A stretch of DNA of 8,995 nt from Propionibacteriaceae bacterium (GTDB taxonomy: Bacteria > Actinomycetota > Actinomycetes > Propionibacteriales > Propionibacteriaceae), in the NCBI GenBank assembly GCA_021323255.1, contig JAJTCL010000091.1, positions 1 to 8,995 on the forward strand, read 5' to 3'. Shown here piece by piece: positions 1-5,954 of the stretch. The translations under genes were made by a program, and so were the position numbers. Under the pieces are notes generated by a model. The model did not search any database and was not told the DNA's origin. It was given only the letters and a program-made list of their open reading frames with translations. The stretch's first letter is position 1, and every line of letters starts with the position of its first letter.

Positions 1-1
1 A

Positions 2-805
2 GCCGGCCACGAGCAGGAGTTGCTGCGACCGATGAAAGTCGGTGTCATTCCGGGCGTGGGCCCGATCACCCAGCAGAAATTGCACCGCATCGGCATCCAT
101 ACGGTGTCCGATCTCCAGGGGTGCCCGCTCCACGAGCTGACTCAAGTGATCGGCAAAACCCATGCGCACTCCCTGCTCGAGCTGGCCTACGCCCGTGACG
201 ACCGGCCGGTTGAGCCCGATCGTGAGACGAAGTCGATCTCCGTCGAGGACACCTTCGAAATCGATCTTGTCTCCCGAGATGACCTTGCCACGATCTTGGT
301 CCGGGACGCACATCAAGTAGCGAGCCGACTGAGAGCGGCAGGACTGTTCGCCCATACGGTCTCGATCAAGGTCCGGCTGCATGACTTCTCGACTTTGACA
401 AGATCACGCACGCTCCGGAGCGCGACAGATCGCGCGGATCTCATCGGCTCGGTCGCCACGTCACTCCTCCGCGCCGTCGACACCACCGGCGGGGTGCGGC
501 TCCTCGGCGTCGGCGTATCCGGCTTGACCGATGTGCTGCAGGAGTACCTCTTCCCAGACCAGACGTCGGCGGCACAGGGACCCGAGGATGTGATCGAGGA
601 GGACGCAACGGCGGAGGAGCAGCCCAGGCCTCAGGATTGGCCACCCGGGATGGATGTGGAGCATGATCAACACGGTCGTGGCTGGGTTTGGGGGTCAGGG
701 CTGGGTCGAGTGACTGTGCGCTTCGAGACGAACCAGACACCGCCTGGTCCGGTTCGGACCTTCGCCTACGACGATCCTGCGTTGCATCGGGCTGACCCAA
801 CTTGA
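2..805 (+). CDS. dinB: DNA polymerase IV (Y family), 3' part
   Basis: This gene enters from the left edge. 267 codons are visible, open from base 2 to the TGA at 803-805, so the palm and its catalytic acidic residues lie outside the window. DinB is an error-prone translesion polymerase. Visible parts are a helix-hairpin-helix (IPGVGPITQQKL) typical of the thumb region, then a little-finger domain of about 100 residues, then QEYLF (bases 539-553), a good beta-clamp binding motif. After the clamp motif comes an acidic linker and a C-terminal extension with DVEHDQHGRGWVWGSGLGR and VTVRFE...PVRTF..DDPAL, which I recognise from actinobacterial DinB proteins and which resembles a small Tudor-like barrel. 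The TTG at base 20 is not the start, because the reading frame and homology continue upstream. No obvious partner gene is visible. The next gene is convergent. Confidence 0.93.
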   Translation, partial: AGHEQELLRPMKVGVIPGVGPITQQKLHRIGIHTVSDLQGCPLHELTQVIGKTHAHSLLELAYARDDRPVEPDRETKSISVEDTFEIDLVSRDDLATILVRDAHQVASRLRAAGLFAHTVSIKVRLHDFSTLTRSRTLRSATDRADLIGSVATSLLRAVDTTGGVRLLGVGVSGLTDVLQEYLFPDQTSAAQGPEDVIEEDATAEEQPRPQDWPPGMDVEHDQHGRGWVWGSGLGRVTVRFETNQTPPGPVRTFAYDDPALHRADPT

Positions 806-895
806 ATGCGCGGAGCGCGCGGGGGTTCAAGGGGGTCGCCCCCCTTGCTCAAATGCGCGGAGCGCGCGGGGGTTCGAGGGGGTCGCCCCCTTGCT
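805..895. repeat. Two tandem 45-nt GC-rich hairpin repeats
   Basis: Copy 1 (805-849) and copy 2 (852-895) are near-identical. They differ by one substitution (A829 against G876) and by a run of six versus five C. Each copy contains a small GCGC-GGA-GCGC hairpin (808-818 in copy 1) followed by a stronger G-run/C-run hairpin. The pair runs exactly from the dinB stop codon to the stop codon of the convergent hydrolase gene. The symmetry and the convergent position suggest a short interspersed repeat (REP-like) that may also end transcription. Whether it is multi-copy in the genome cannot be seen from this window. Confidence 0.85.
828..893. terminator. Possible bidirectional terminator hairpins
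   Basis: There are two stem-loops. CAAGGGGG (828-835) pairs with CCCCCTTG (840-847) around a TCGC loop. CGAGGGGG (875-882) pairs with CCCCCTTG (886-893) around a TCG loop, with one G-T wobble. They lie between the convergent dinB and hydrolase genes. There is no T-run after either stem, so they are not textbook Rho-independent terminators, although actinobacterial terminators often lack one. The stems would form in transcripts from both strands. Confidence 0.5.
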
Positions 896-1619
896 AAGAA
901 CTGCGTTCCACGTCTGATGCGGCCTCAATGAGTCCGAGGAACAGCCCGTAGTCCTCGCCGCTTTCGGGATGCCACTGCACACCAAGCCAGAATGGCCGTT
1001 CTGGATCCTCGATGGCCTCGATGGTGCCGTCCGCAGCGCGAGCGGTCACCTCGAAGCCGGGATGGGTGATCACCGACTGGTGGTGATGACAGCTGACCTG
1101 CACGCGGTCACCCACGAACGTTCGCACCCGGGAGCCTTCCCGAGTCGCGATGGAGGTCCAGCCGAATGAGTTTCCGCCGGGTGCATGCTCCTCATGACCC
1201 ACGACATCGGGCAGATACTGTTCCAGCGTGCCGCCGGCCCAAACCGCCATCACCTGCATACCGCGGCAGATACCAAGCGTCGGGAGACCGATCCGATCAG
1301 CGGCGTCCAGCAGCCCAAACTCCCAGGCGTCCCGATCCCGACGCACCTTGGTCGCAGGATGTGGCATCTTGCCGTAGCGCTCTGGATCCACGTCAGCGCC
1401 GCCGGCGATGATCAACCCGTCCAGCCGAGAGACCACCTGAGCCATGCCATCGGTCTGCGGCGGAAGCAACACGACCACGCCGCCTGCAGCCTCAACTGAT
1501 CGCGTATAGACCGCCGGCAGCAGGTCTGCTGACATGTTCCACACCGACCAGGCAGCCTGCTCGCGATAGGTCGTGAGGCCAATGACGGGTCGGCCTTGTG
1601 TCGCCCCCACCGCCGTCAT
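894..1619 (-). CDS. puuD: Gamma-glutamyl-GABA hydrolase family protein (class I amidotransferase fold)
   Basis: The 241-residue protein has the full glutamine-amidotransferase/peptidase C26 pattern. It opens with RPVIGLTTY and AVEAAGG-like text (SVEAAGGVVVLLPP), followed by the oxyanion region GLIIAGGADVDPERYG (68-83). The nucleophile elbow LGICRGMQ carries Cys118, and QWHPE carries His217 and Glu219, so the Cys-His-Glu triad is complete. The family removes gamma-glutamyl groups, for example from gamma-glutamyl-GABA in the Puu putrescine pathway, and acts in the cytoplasm. The ATG at 1619 lies 11 bases after the stop of the upstream glutamine-synthetase-like gene. A weak AAGGA (1640-1636) lies inside the end of that gene, so the two are almost certainly one operon, perhaps translationally coupled. 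The exact substrate is inferred. The symbol is by family and context, not proven orthology. Confidence 0.88.
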   Translation of the reverse strand: MTAVGATQGRPVIGLTTYREQAAWSVWNMSADLLPAVYTRSVEAAGGVVVLLPPQTDGMAQVVSRLDGLIIAGGADVDPERYGKMPHPATKVRRDRDAWEFGLLDAADRIGLPTLGICRGMQVMAVWAGGTLEQYLPDVVGHEEHAPGGNSFGWTSIATREGSRVRTFVGDRVQVSCHHHQSVITHPGFEVTARAADGTIEAIEDPERPFWLGVQWHPESGEDYGLFLGLIEAASDVERSS

Positions 1620-1630
1620 GGCTCACATTC

Positions 1631-2989
1631 TCACATCCTTTCGAAGCTGCGCCGCAGCTCCCAGTCAGTGACAGCGGCGTCGAACGCCTCCAGCTCGACA
1701 TCGGCCATGGTTGAGTAGTGGTCGACCACGTCGTCTCCGAAGGCGGCGCGCGCAATTTGTGAGGAAGCGAAGGCCTGCCGCGCCTCCCGCAGGGTACGGG
1801 GAACGCTCGGCAAGTCAGCAAGGTCGATGCTGCCAGAAGGCTCCGGACCCAGTTCCAGATCATGATTGAGCCCGTACAGCCCGCCGGCGATCATCGCCGC
1901 CAAGGCGAGGTAGGGATTGGCGTCCCCGCCTGGAATCCGATTCACCAACCTCGCCGATCGACCTTGGCCCGCTAGCCGAACTGCGCAGCGCTCGTCCCGC
2001 CCCCAGGCGATCGTGGTGGGTGCGGACGATCCGGCAGCGAAACGCTTGTAGGAGTTGATGTTCGGCGCGTAGAGCAAGGTGAAGTCGTACAAGGTCGCCA
2101 GCAGCCCGGCGACGAATGACTCAAAGATCTTGGTGCGCCCCTGGTTATTCCAGAAGATCATGTCATCCTCAACGCCGCGCAGTGAGAGCTGCAGATGACA
2201 GGAGTTGCCCTGCCCCGCGTCGTACTTGGCCATGAAGGTGATCGCCTTGCCGTGCTGCGCGGCGATCTCCTTGGCCATCGTCTTGAAGACCGTGTGATTG
2301 TCGGCGGCCGTCAAGGCCTCGGCATGACCGAAGCCGATCTCATACTGTCCGGGGTTGCGTGCTCCCTTGACCGACTCGACATCCATCCCCGCAGCAAAGG
2401 TCACATTGCGGATCTCGCGGAGCAGCGGCTCGAGCCGACTACCACCCAGGATGGAGTAGTCCATGCTGTACTGGTTGGCCAGGGCAAGATCACGATAGGC
2501 GGCGCTCCAGGCGTCCTCATAGCTGGTGTGAAAGGCCATGAACTGCACTTGGGTGCTGGCCAGTACGGCATACTCTCGATTCGCCGCCGCCTCCAGCTGC
2601 TGCTTCAAGATCGTCCTCGGAGACTGGACGACCGGCGTCTGGTCCGGCCACACCGCATCGCACTGCACCATCACAGCGCCGGGTTGGTGACGCAACAGGC
2701 GGATCGTCTGCGGGTCGAGGACCAGTAGCATCTCGCCGTGGTTGCCCGGCGAGGTCAGCGCGTAGCGGTCGGCAATGTTGTTGTCGACGTCCATAGCAAA
2801 GAGATAAGCGGAGCTCTCGTCGCCATGATCCAGGACGTGTTCGGCAAAATACGCCGCATGCAGCCGCTTGCCTTGCAGCCGCCCTTGCAAGTCGGTGAAC
2901 GTGACGACGACGGTATCGATATCGCTCTCGTTGATCCGCCGCCGGAGATCATGCACGCTGAGATGACGGGCGTTGCGTAGTTCAGTCAT
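1631..2989 (-). CDS. Glutamine-synthetase-like protein (gamma-glutamylpolyamine/GlnA4 family), metal ligands substituted
   Basis: The protein has 452 residues, the usual length for the GlnA3/GlnA4/PuuA group, which joins glutamate to polyamines or ethanolamine using ATP. Family text is clear: VTFTDLQGRLQGKR (29-42), SYEDAW (156-161), ANQYSMDYSILG, GQYEIGFG (214-221), TFMAKYDAGQGNSCHLQLSL (251-270), APNINSYKRF (308-317) and NRIPGGDANPYLALAA (350-365). The adenylylation tyrosine region is absent, and the ammonia-site flap glutamate is Ser322, as expected for amine-using members. Several metal-binding positions are changed: Gln147 and Gln149 where relatives have ELE, Ala210 where relatives have KGE, Val349 where relatives have VENR, and Gln267 for the second His of HxH. 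Glu217 and His265 remain. Activity is therefore doubtful. The start at 2989 is chosen for its AAGGAG site; an in-frame start at 3025 would add 12 unlikely residues. It is the first gene of an operon with the downstream hydrolase. Confidence 0.88.
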   Translation of the reverse strand: MTELRNARHLSVHDLRRRINESDIDTVVVTFTDLQGRLQGKRLHAAYFAEHVLDHGDESSAYLFAMDVDNNIADRYALTSPGNHGEMLLVLDPQTIRLLRHQPGAVMVQCDAVWPDQTPVVQSPRTILKQQLEAAANREYAVLASTQVQFMAFHTSYEDAWSAAYRDLALANQYSMDYSILGGSRLEPLLREIRNVTFAAGMDVESVKGARNPGQYEIGFGHAEALTAADNHTVFKTMAKEIAAQHGKAITFMAKYDAGQGNSCHLQLSLRGVEDDMIFWNNQGRTKIFESFVAGLLATLYDFTLLYAPNINSYKRFAAGSSAPTTIAWGRDERCAVRLAGQGRSARLVNRIPGGDANPYLALAAMIAGGLYGLNHDLELGPEPSGSIDLADLPSVPRTLREARQAFASSQIARAAFGDDVVDHYSTMADVELEAFDAAVTDWELRRSFERM

Positions 2990-2999
2990 GTCGTCCCCA

Positions 3000-3005
3000 C
3001 TCCTT
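3000..3005 (-). promoter_or_regulatory. Ribosome binding site of the glutamine-synthetase-like gene
   Basis: The minus strand reads AAGGAG, then ten bases, then ATG at 2989. This strong Shine-Dalgarno match supports the ATG at 2989 over the longer in-frame start at 3025, which lies upstream of the site. Confidence 0.75.
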
Positions 3006-3087
3006 GTCGCGCGCAGGATCACCACACTTGAAGAATCGCTACTGACGCTAGACCAAGGAGCTCATGAGCCCTAGGTCGGTCGATGTC

Positions 3088-3093
3088 TACGCT
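3088..3093 (+). promoter_or_regulatory. Candidate -10 box for leaderless DUF503 mRNA
   Basis: TACGCT fits the TANNNT form and is followed by six bases (GTGCCC) and ATG at 3100. A transcript beginning at that ATG would be leaderless. No clear -35 box is visible. An alternative reading uses AAGGAG (3055-3060) with ATG at 3064, but that gap is only three bases. Confidence 0.35.
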
Positions 3094-3099
3094 GTGCCC

Positions 3100-3399
3100 A
3101 TGGTCATGTGGGTGGGTGCACTGCAGTTCGACCTGCTGCTCGGCGATGTCCATTCGCTCAAGGAGAAGCGCTCGCTGGTACGCCCGCTGATCGCCGAGGT
3201 GCGAAGGCGCTTTGAGCTCAGCGTCGCCGAAGTTGATCATCTTGGACTGCACCGGCGGGCCAGCATCGGAGTAGCCGCGGTAAGCCCTGACCGGGCGCAT
3301 CTCGTCGAAGTGCTGGAGGCGGTGGAGCAACTGGTCGCCTACCGTCCTGAAGTCGAGCTGCTCTCGGTACGCCGCATGCTCCGATCTGCCGATGATTGA
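3100..3399 (+). CDS. DUF503 domain protein (YlxP-like)
   Basis: The small cytoplasmic protein has 99 residues from the start chosen here. The DUF503 signature is clear: MWVGALQFDLLLGDVHSLKEKRS near the N-terminus (split here as MWVGALQFDL and LLGDVHSLKEKRS), then RRRFELSVAEVDHLGLHRRA and IGVAAVSPDRAHLVEVLEA. DUF503 proteins are widespread. In Firmicutes the homologue ylxP sits near rbfA, but no specific biochemical role is established that I can rely on. Homology begins at MVMWVG, so ATG 3100 (or ATG 3106) is preferred. An in-frame ATG at 3064 adds 12 residues, including a rare AGG codon, without family similarity. It is divergent from the glutamine-synthetase-like gene and convergent with the DUF4261 gene, four bases away. 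Confidence 0.87.
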   Translation: MVMWVGALQFDLLLGDVHSLKEKRSLVRPLIAEVRRRFELSVAEVDHLGLHRRASIGVAAVSPDRAHLVEVLEAVEQLVAYRPEVELLSVRRMLRSADD

Positions 3400-3403
3400 G
3401 TCT

Positions 3404-4204
3404 TCAGGGCTGGCTCTGTCGATCACGCCTGCCCGCCGCGTACGGGTCACCAAGATCGACATCGATGACCCTGCGGCTGGGCGCTAGTAGGGCTGGCTCG
3501 TGAAAGCACCTGAGCCGCTCGTCTGGCCATGGTCCTGAGATCGTGTTGCCGTCGGCGATCACATCACCGTATTGGAACTCATAGACCGCGGTGGAGAAGA
3601 GCATGGTTGCGATCTCGCCGGGCTCACGATCCCGGAAGTGGCACTGCACGTCCGGAAGTCCAAAGACGTGCAGGCCGAGAGTGTCCATGACGATCACTCC
3701 GGGGTCGTTCGCGATGCTGAAATACCGCACGTTGATCAAGCCATCGAGATCACCTGCTGTGAAGAGCTTGGGATTACCCACCCGTTGACTCTGCGGCCAG
3801 CTGAGCACCGCCGGGTCGCTGAATTGCGCAAGCTCGGCAACCACGCCACTCATCGCGTCCCAGCGCTCCTGCGGTGTCCGGCCGTCACCGAACATCTCAG
3901 ACACCAGCAGGCCGCGACGACATGCCGACACGGCGGCCTCAGCAGTCTCCCAACCCCACGTCTGGCTGACATCGGGCAACGTCTTGCCATCCTGTCCCAG
4001 CGGGCTGGCAGGCATGACCACCGTCAGCAGCGGCGCAGGCGGCTCATCATGAGGGACCACGATCGACTCCAGCTGCAACTCTGTCGCCGGCCACCGTGAT
4101 CGCAAAGCCTGGAGTAGCAGAGGATCGCCCAAGTCGGGCAGCTCCTCGTACCACAGCTCAACGATCAGAGGCGCCGTCTGGCCAGGGATGCTGCCGCCAT
4201 TCAC
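3404..4204 (-). CDS. DUF4261 domain protein
   Basis: The soluble protein has 266 residues, with no signal peptide or membrane segment. The N-terminal part has VELWYEELPDL and a TVVMPASP strand. The middle has TWGWETAEAAVSACRRGLLV (82-101) and a Trp-containing PAVLSWPQS segment. The C-terminal half, NVRYFSIAND...VMDTLGLHVFGLPDVQC (about 158-188), GEIATMLFSTAVYEF (196-210) and GDVIADGNTISG (213-224), matches my memory of the DUF4261 domain. The function is unknown. The GTG start at 4204 has AGGAG four bases upstream (4213-4208 region). The start lies 34 bases after the nei stop on the same strand, so the two are probably co-transcribed. The last 20 residues are charged and poorly conserved-looking (AAGRRDRQSQP). 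The assignment is moderately sure. The reading frame itself is secure. Confidence 0.75.
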   Translation of the reverse strand: MNGGSIPGQTAPLIVELWYEELPDLGDPLLLQALRSRWPATELQLESIVVPHDEPPAPLLTVVMPASPLGQDGKTLPDVSQTWGWETAEAAVSACRRGLLVSEMFGDGRTPQERWDAMSGVVAELAQFSDPAVLSWPQSQRVGNPKLFTAGDLDGLINVRYFSIANDPGVIVMDTLGLHVFGLPDVQCHFRDREPGEIATMLFSTAVYEFQYGDVIADGNTISGPWPDERLRCFHEPALLAPSRRVIDVDLGDPYAAGRRDRQSQP

Positions 4205-4238
4205 AGCACTCCTCTTACCCTTCGTCGATCGGGGTCAG

Positions 4239-5045
4239 TCATCCTCGGCGTTGGCACCGGGCACACCAGAACAGATTGCGCCCGGCGAGCAGTTGGGTGC
4301 GGACCTTGGAGCCGCAGACGTGGCAGGCCATGCCGGCACGCCGGTAGACATAGACCTCACCACCATGATCATCCTGACGCGGCGGGCGGCCCATCGCCTC
4401 GGGTGTGTGCTCGGGGCGTACGGTGTCGATCCTGTTGTCCGCAACACCATGTGACATCAATTCGACAAGATCGGTCCAGATCCCCACCCAGCCCCGGCGC
4501 GTCAGCTTGTTGCCCGGCCGATGCGGGTTGATCCGGTTGCGGAACAGAACTTCGGCACGGTAGACGTTCCCCACCCCCGACACGATGGCCTGGTCCATCA
4601 AGAGTGCGGCGATCGGGCGTGTGGAGCGTCGTATCCGGCGCCATGCAAGATCAGGATCAGCGTCGGCGCGGAGCGGATCGGGACCCAGTTCGCTCAGCCG
4701 TGCGGCCACCTCGGTCCGAGTCCGAACGACGCAGAGCTGGGGTCCACGCAGGTCCGCCACCGCCTGCTCAGTGGCGATCCGGGCCCGCACCTCGCCGCGG
4801 GGCGGACTCGGCGGGCCAAGTTCCAGGCTGCCGATGAGGCCCAGATGAATGTGCAGCAACCGGTCGCACTCGAACTCGCAGAACAGATGTTTGCCGTGGG
4901 CCGTCGCTTCGATCATCCGTGTCTGGTCCAGCAGCGCCGCTGACTGGGCAAAGCGGCCTTGCGGGCTGGTGACCGACACCACCTGGCCGCCAAAGGCCTG
5001 CGTCAGGTCGAGAGCGAGCCGGTGCAGCGTATGCCCTTCCGGCAC
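4239..5045 (-). CDS. nei: DNA glycosylase/AP lyase, Fpg/Nei family (Nei2-type endonuclease VIII)
   Basis: The protein has 268 residues and removes oxidised bases and nicks the strand in base-excision repair. From the GTG at 5045 it begins MPEGHTLHRLA, putting the catalytic Pro2 and Glu3 at the mature N-terminus once Met is removed. Lys52 lies in HGKHLF. The helix-two-turn-helix GVGNVYRAEVLF (157-168) follows. A C-terminal zinc finger has Cys241, Cys244, Cys261 and Cys264 (CHVC...CARC) with a LAGRNLFW hairpin. The length and the SPQGRFAQ loop fit the actinobacterial Nei2 group rather than MutM. An ATG directly upstream (5048) would insert Val before the catalytic Pro, so GTG is preferred; AAGGAGG ends four bases before it. 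It is followed by the DUF4261 gene and is divergent from the small unknown gene at 5138. Confidence 0.92.
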   Translation of the reverse strand: MPEGHTLHRLALDLTQAFGGQVVSVTSPQGRFAQSAALLDQTRMIEATAHGKHLFCEFECDRLLHIHLGLIGSLELGPPSPPRGEVRARIATEQAVADLRGPQLCVVRTRTEVAARLSELGPDPLRADADPDLAWRRIRRSTRPIAALLMDQAIVSGVGNVYRAEVLFRNRINPHRPGNKLTRRGWVGIWTDLVELMSHGVADNRIDTVRPEHTPEAMGRPPRQDDHGGEVYVYRRAGMACHVCGSKVRTQLLAGRNLFWCARCQRRG

Positions 5046-5049
5046 CATG

Positions 5050-5056
5050 CCTCCTT
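5050..5056 (-). promoter_or_regulatory. Ribosome binding site that decides the nei start
   Basis: The minus strand reads AAGGAGG, C, ATG, GTG, CCG. The site leaves one base before the ATG but four before the GTG. This spacing, plus the need for an N-terminal proline nucleophile, favours the GTG at 5045. Confidence 0.7.
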
Positions 5057-5124
5057 GGAGCTGGGGCAAGCTGGCCCGCGTAACACTTCCATTGCGATCA
5101 TGCCCGCAGCCCGCGAATCTGTTT

Positions 5125-5130
5125 TAGCGT
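5125..5130 (+). promoter_or_regulatory. Candidate -10 box for the small gene at 5138
   Basis: TAGCGT is followed by seven bases (GTGAGCC) and then ATG at 5138. No Shine-Dalgarno sequence precedes the ATG, so a leaderless mRNA is likely. There is no clear -35 box. Confidence 0.35.
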
Positions 5131-5137
5131 GTGAGCC

Positions 5138-5443
5138 ATGACAGGTGCGGTGCCACCTGGGGGTCGCGCCTCAGGAACGCACGGCGGAGGAACACAATAC
5201 TCGGGGACCACGTACGACGCTCGCGACCTCTGGCCGCGGGATTTTGGGCGGGATGGTGTTTCGGGGCTGGTCACTCTCGACCGTGCCATGCGGGGGCGGG
5301 ACGTGTCCCGCCCGGACCTCGACGACGAACGGGTCGCGGCGGAAGTCATCGACGAGCTACTCGCTCGGGTTGATGGACGTCGACCGAGTGATCGCCGCGC
5401 AGCGCCCAACCGGTCGTCACAGACGCGGCCGACAGCGTCCTAG
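5138..5443 (+). CDS. Small hypothetical protein with an ARDVSRP-like motif
   Basis: The protein has 101 residues. No enzyme domain is recognised. The N-terminal 25 residues are Gly/Thr/Ser-rich and likely disordered. The core, YDARDLWPRDFGRDG, then TLDRAMRGRDVSRPDLDD (47-64), then a helix AAEVIDELLARVDGR, has good GC-rich codon bias and resembles short uncharacterised actinobacterial proteins carrying an ARDVSRP-type motif. The tail is basic. It has no signal peptide or membrane segment. It is transcribed divergently from nei and runs into rpiB: its TAG (5441-5443) and the rpiB TAG share the CTAG at 5440-5443. The ATG at 5138 lacks a Shine-Dalgarno site. I judge it real because of the motif, the codon bias and the fit between flanking genes, but its function is unknown. 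Confidence 0.68.
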   Translation: MTGAVPPGGRASGTHGGGTQYSGTTYDARDLWPRDFGRDGVSGLVTLDRAMRGRDVSRPDLDDERVAAEVIDELLARVDGRRPSDRRAAPNRSSQTRPTAS

Positions 5444-5907
5444 GAAGCAGTCGCGGTCGAACGCGACTTCTCGTAATCGGCGAGGAGCGCGATGCGCCGG
5501 GCATGGCGTGGATCCCCGCTGAACGGCGTCGTCAGGAACAGCCGAACCATCTCCAGGGCCTCTTCCTGGGTATGCATCCGAGCGCCAATGCTGATCACGT
5601 TGGCGTCGTTGTGCTCGCGACCGAGCTTGGCTGTGTCCAGGTTGTAGGCAAGCGCGGCTCGGGTGCCTACCACCTTGTTGGCAGCAATCTGCTCACCGTT
5701 GCCAGACCCGCCGATCACAATGCACAACGAGCCGGGATCGGCTACCGCAGCCTCGGCGGCAGGGATGCAGTAGACGGGATAGTCGTCCTCGGCGTCGTAG
5801 GCATTCGGCCCGTGGTCAACCACCTCGTGACCATCCTCGGTGAGAGCCTCGACCAGATAGTTCTTCAGCTCGAAGCCGGCGTGGTCGCTGCCGATGTGTA
5901 CGCGCAT
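5440..5907 (-). CDS. rpiB: Ribose-5-phosphate isomerase B
   Basis: The protein has 155 residues and interconverts ribose 5-phosphate and ribulose 5-phosphate in the pentose phosphate pathway. It starts MRVHIGSDHAGFELK with the family DHAG motif. The phosphate/active-site loop is IGGSGNGEQIAANKV (65-79), and NDANVISIGARM follows. In Escherichia coli the catalytic base is Cys66. Here the matching place is Gly66, and Glu72 in SGNGEQ fits the glutamate base of the Mycobacterium tuberculosis enzyme, so this is the actinobacterial type. The C-terminus has the usual RHARRIALLADYE. The ATG at 5907 lacks a Shine-Dalgarno site and has a -10-like CATAGT six bases upstream. It is convergent with the small gene at 5138, with a four-base overlap. 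Downstream of the DUF5130 gene it may also receive read-through. Confidence 0.95.
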   Translation of the reverse strand: MRVHIGSDHAGFELKNYLVEALTEDGHEVVDHGPNAYDAEDDYPVYCIPAAEAAVADPGSLCIVIGGSGNGEQIAANKVVGTRAALAYNLDTAKLGREHNDANVISIGARMHTQEEALEMVRLFLTTPFSGDPRHARRIALLADYEKSRSTATAS

Positions 5908-5913
5908 GGGAGC

Positions 5914-5919
5914 ACTATG
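5914..5919 (-). promoter_or_regulatory. Candidate -10 box for rpiB
   Basis: The minus strand reads CATAGT, six bases (GCTCCC), then the rpiB ATG. No ribosome binding site is present, so a leaderless transcript is possible. The first base departs from TANNNT, making this the weakest of the similar boxes in the window. Confidence 0.28.
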
Positions 5920-5954
5920 GCAGATCCGGCCGAGCCAGATGAGCGATCGCCGTT

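Noticed and set aside
20..22. TTG at base 20 as the dinB start
   Set aside because: The same frame is open to the window edge, and family similarity needs the upstream palm and fingers.
805..895. The tandem repeat as a CRISPR remnant
   Set aside because: There are two copies placed almost back to back with no spacer-sized unique sequence between them, and no cas genes are in the window.
2195..2980. Two long plus-strand open frames inside the glutamine-synthetase-like gene
   Set aside because: They are antisense to a well-supported gene, contain no recognisable motif and have shadow-like composition.
3064..3099. ATG at 3064 as the DUF503 start
   Set aside because: AAGGAG is only three bases away, and the added 12 residues lie outside the family homology. 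I kept it only as an alternative.
4521..4943. Plus-strand open frames opposite nei
   Set aside because: nei has all its catalytic and zinc residues on the minus strand; these frames are shadows.
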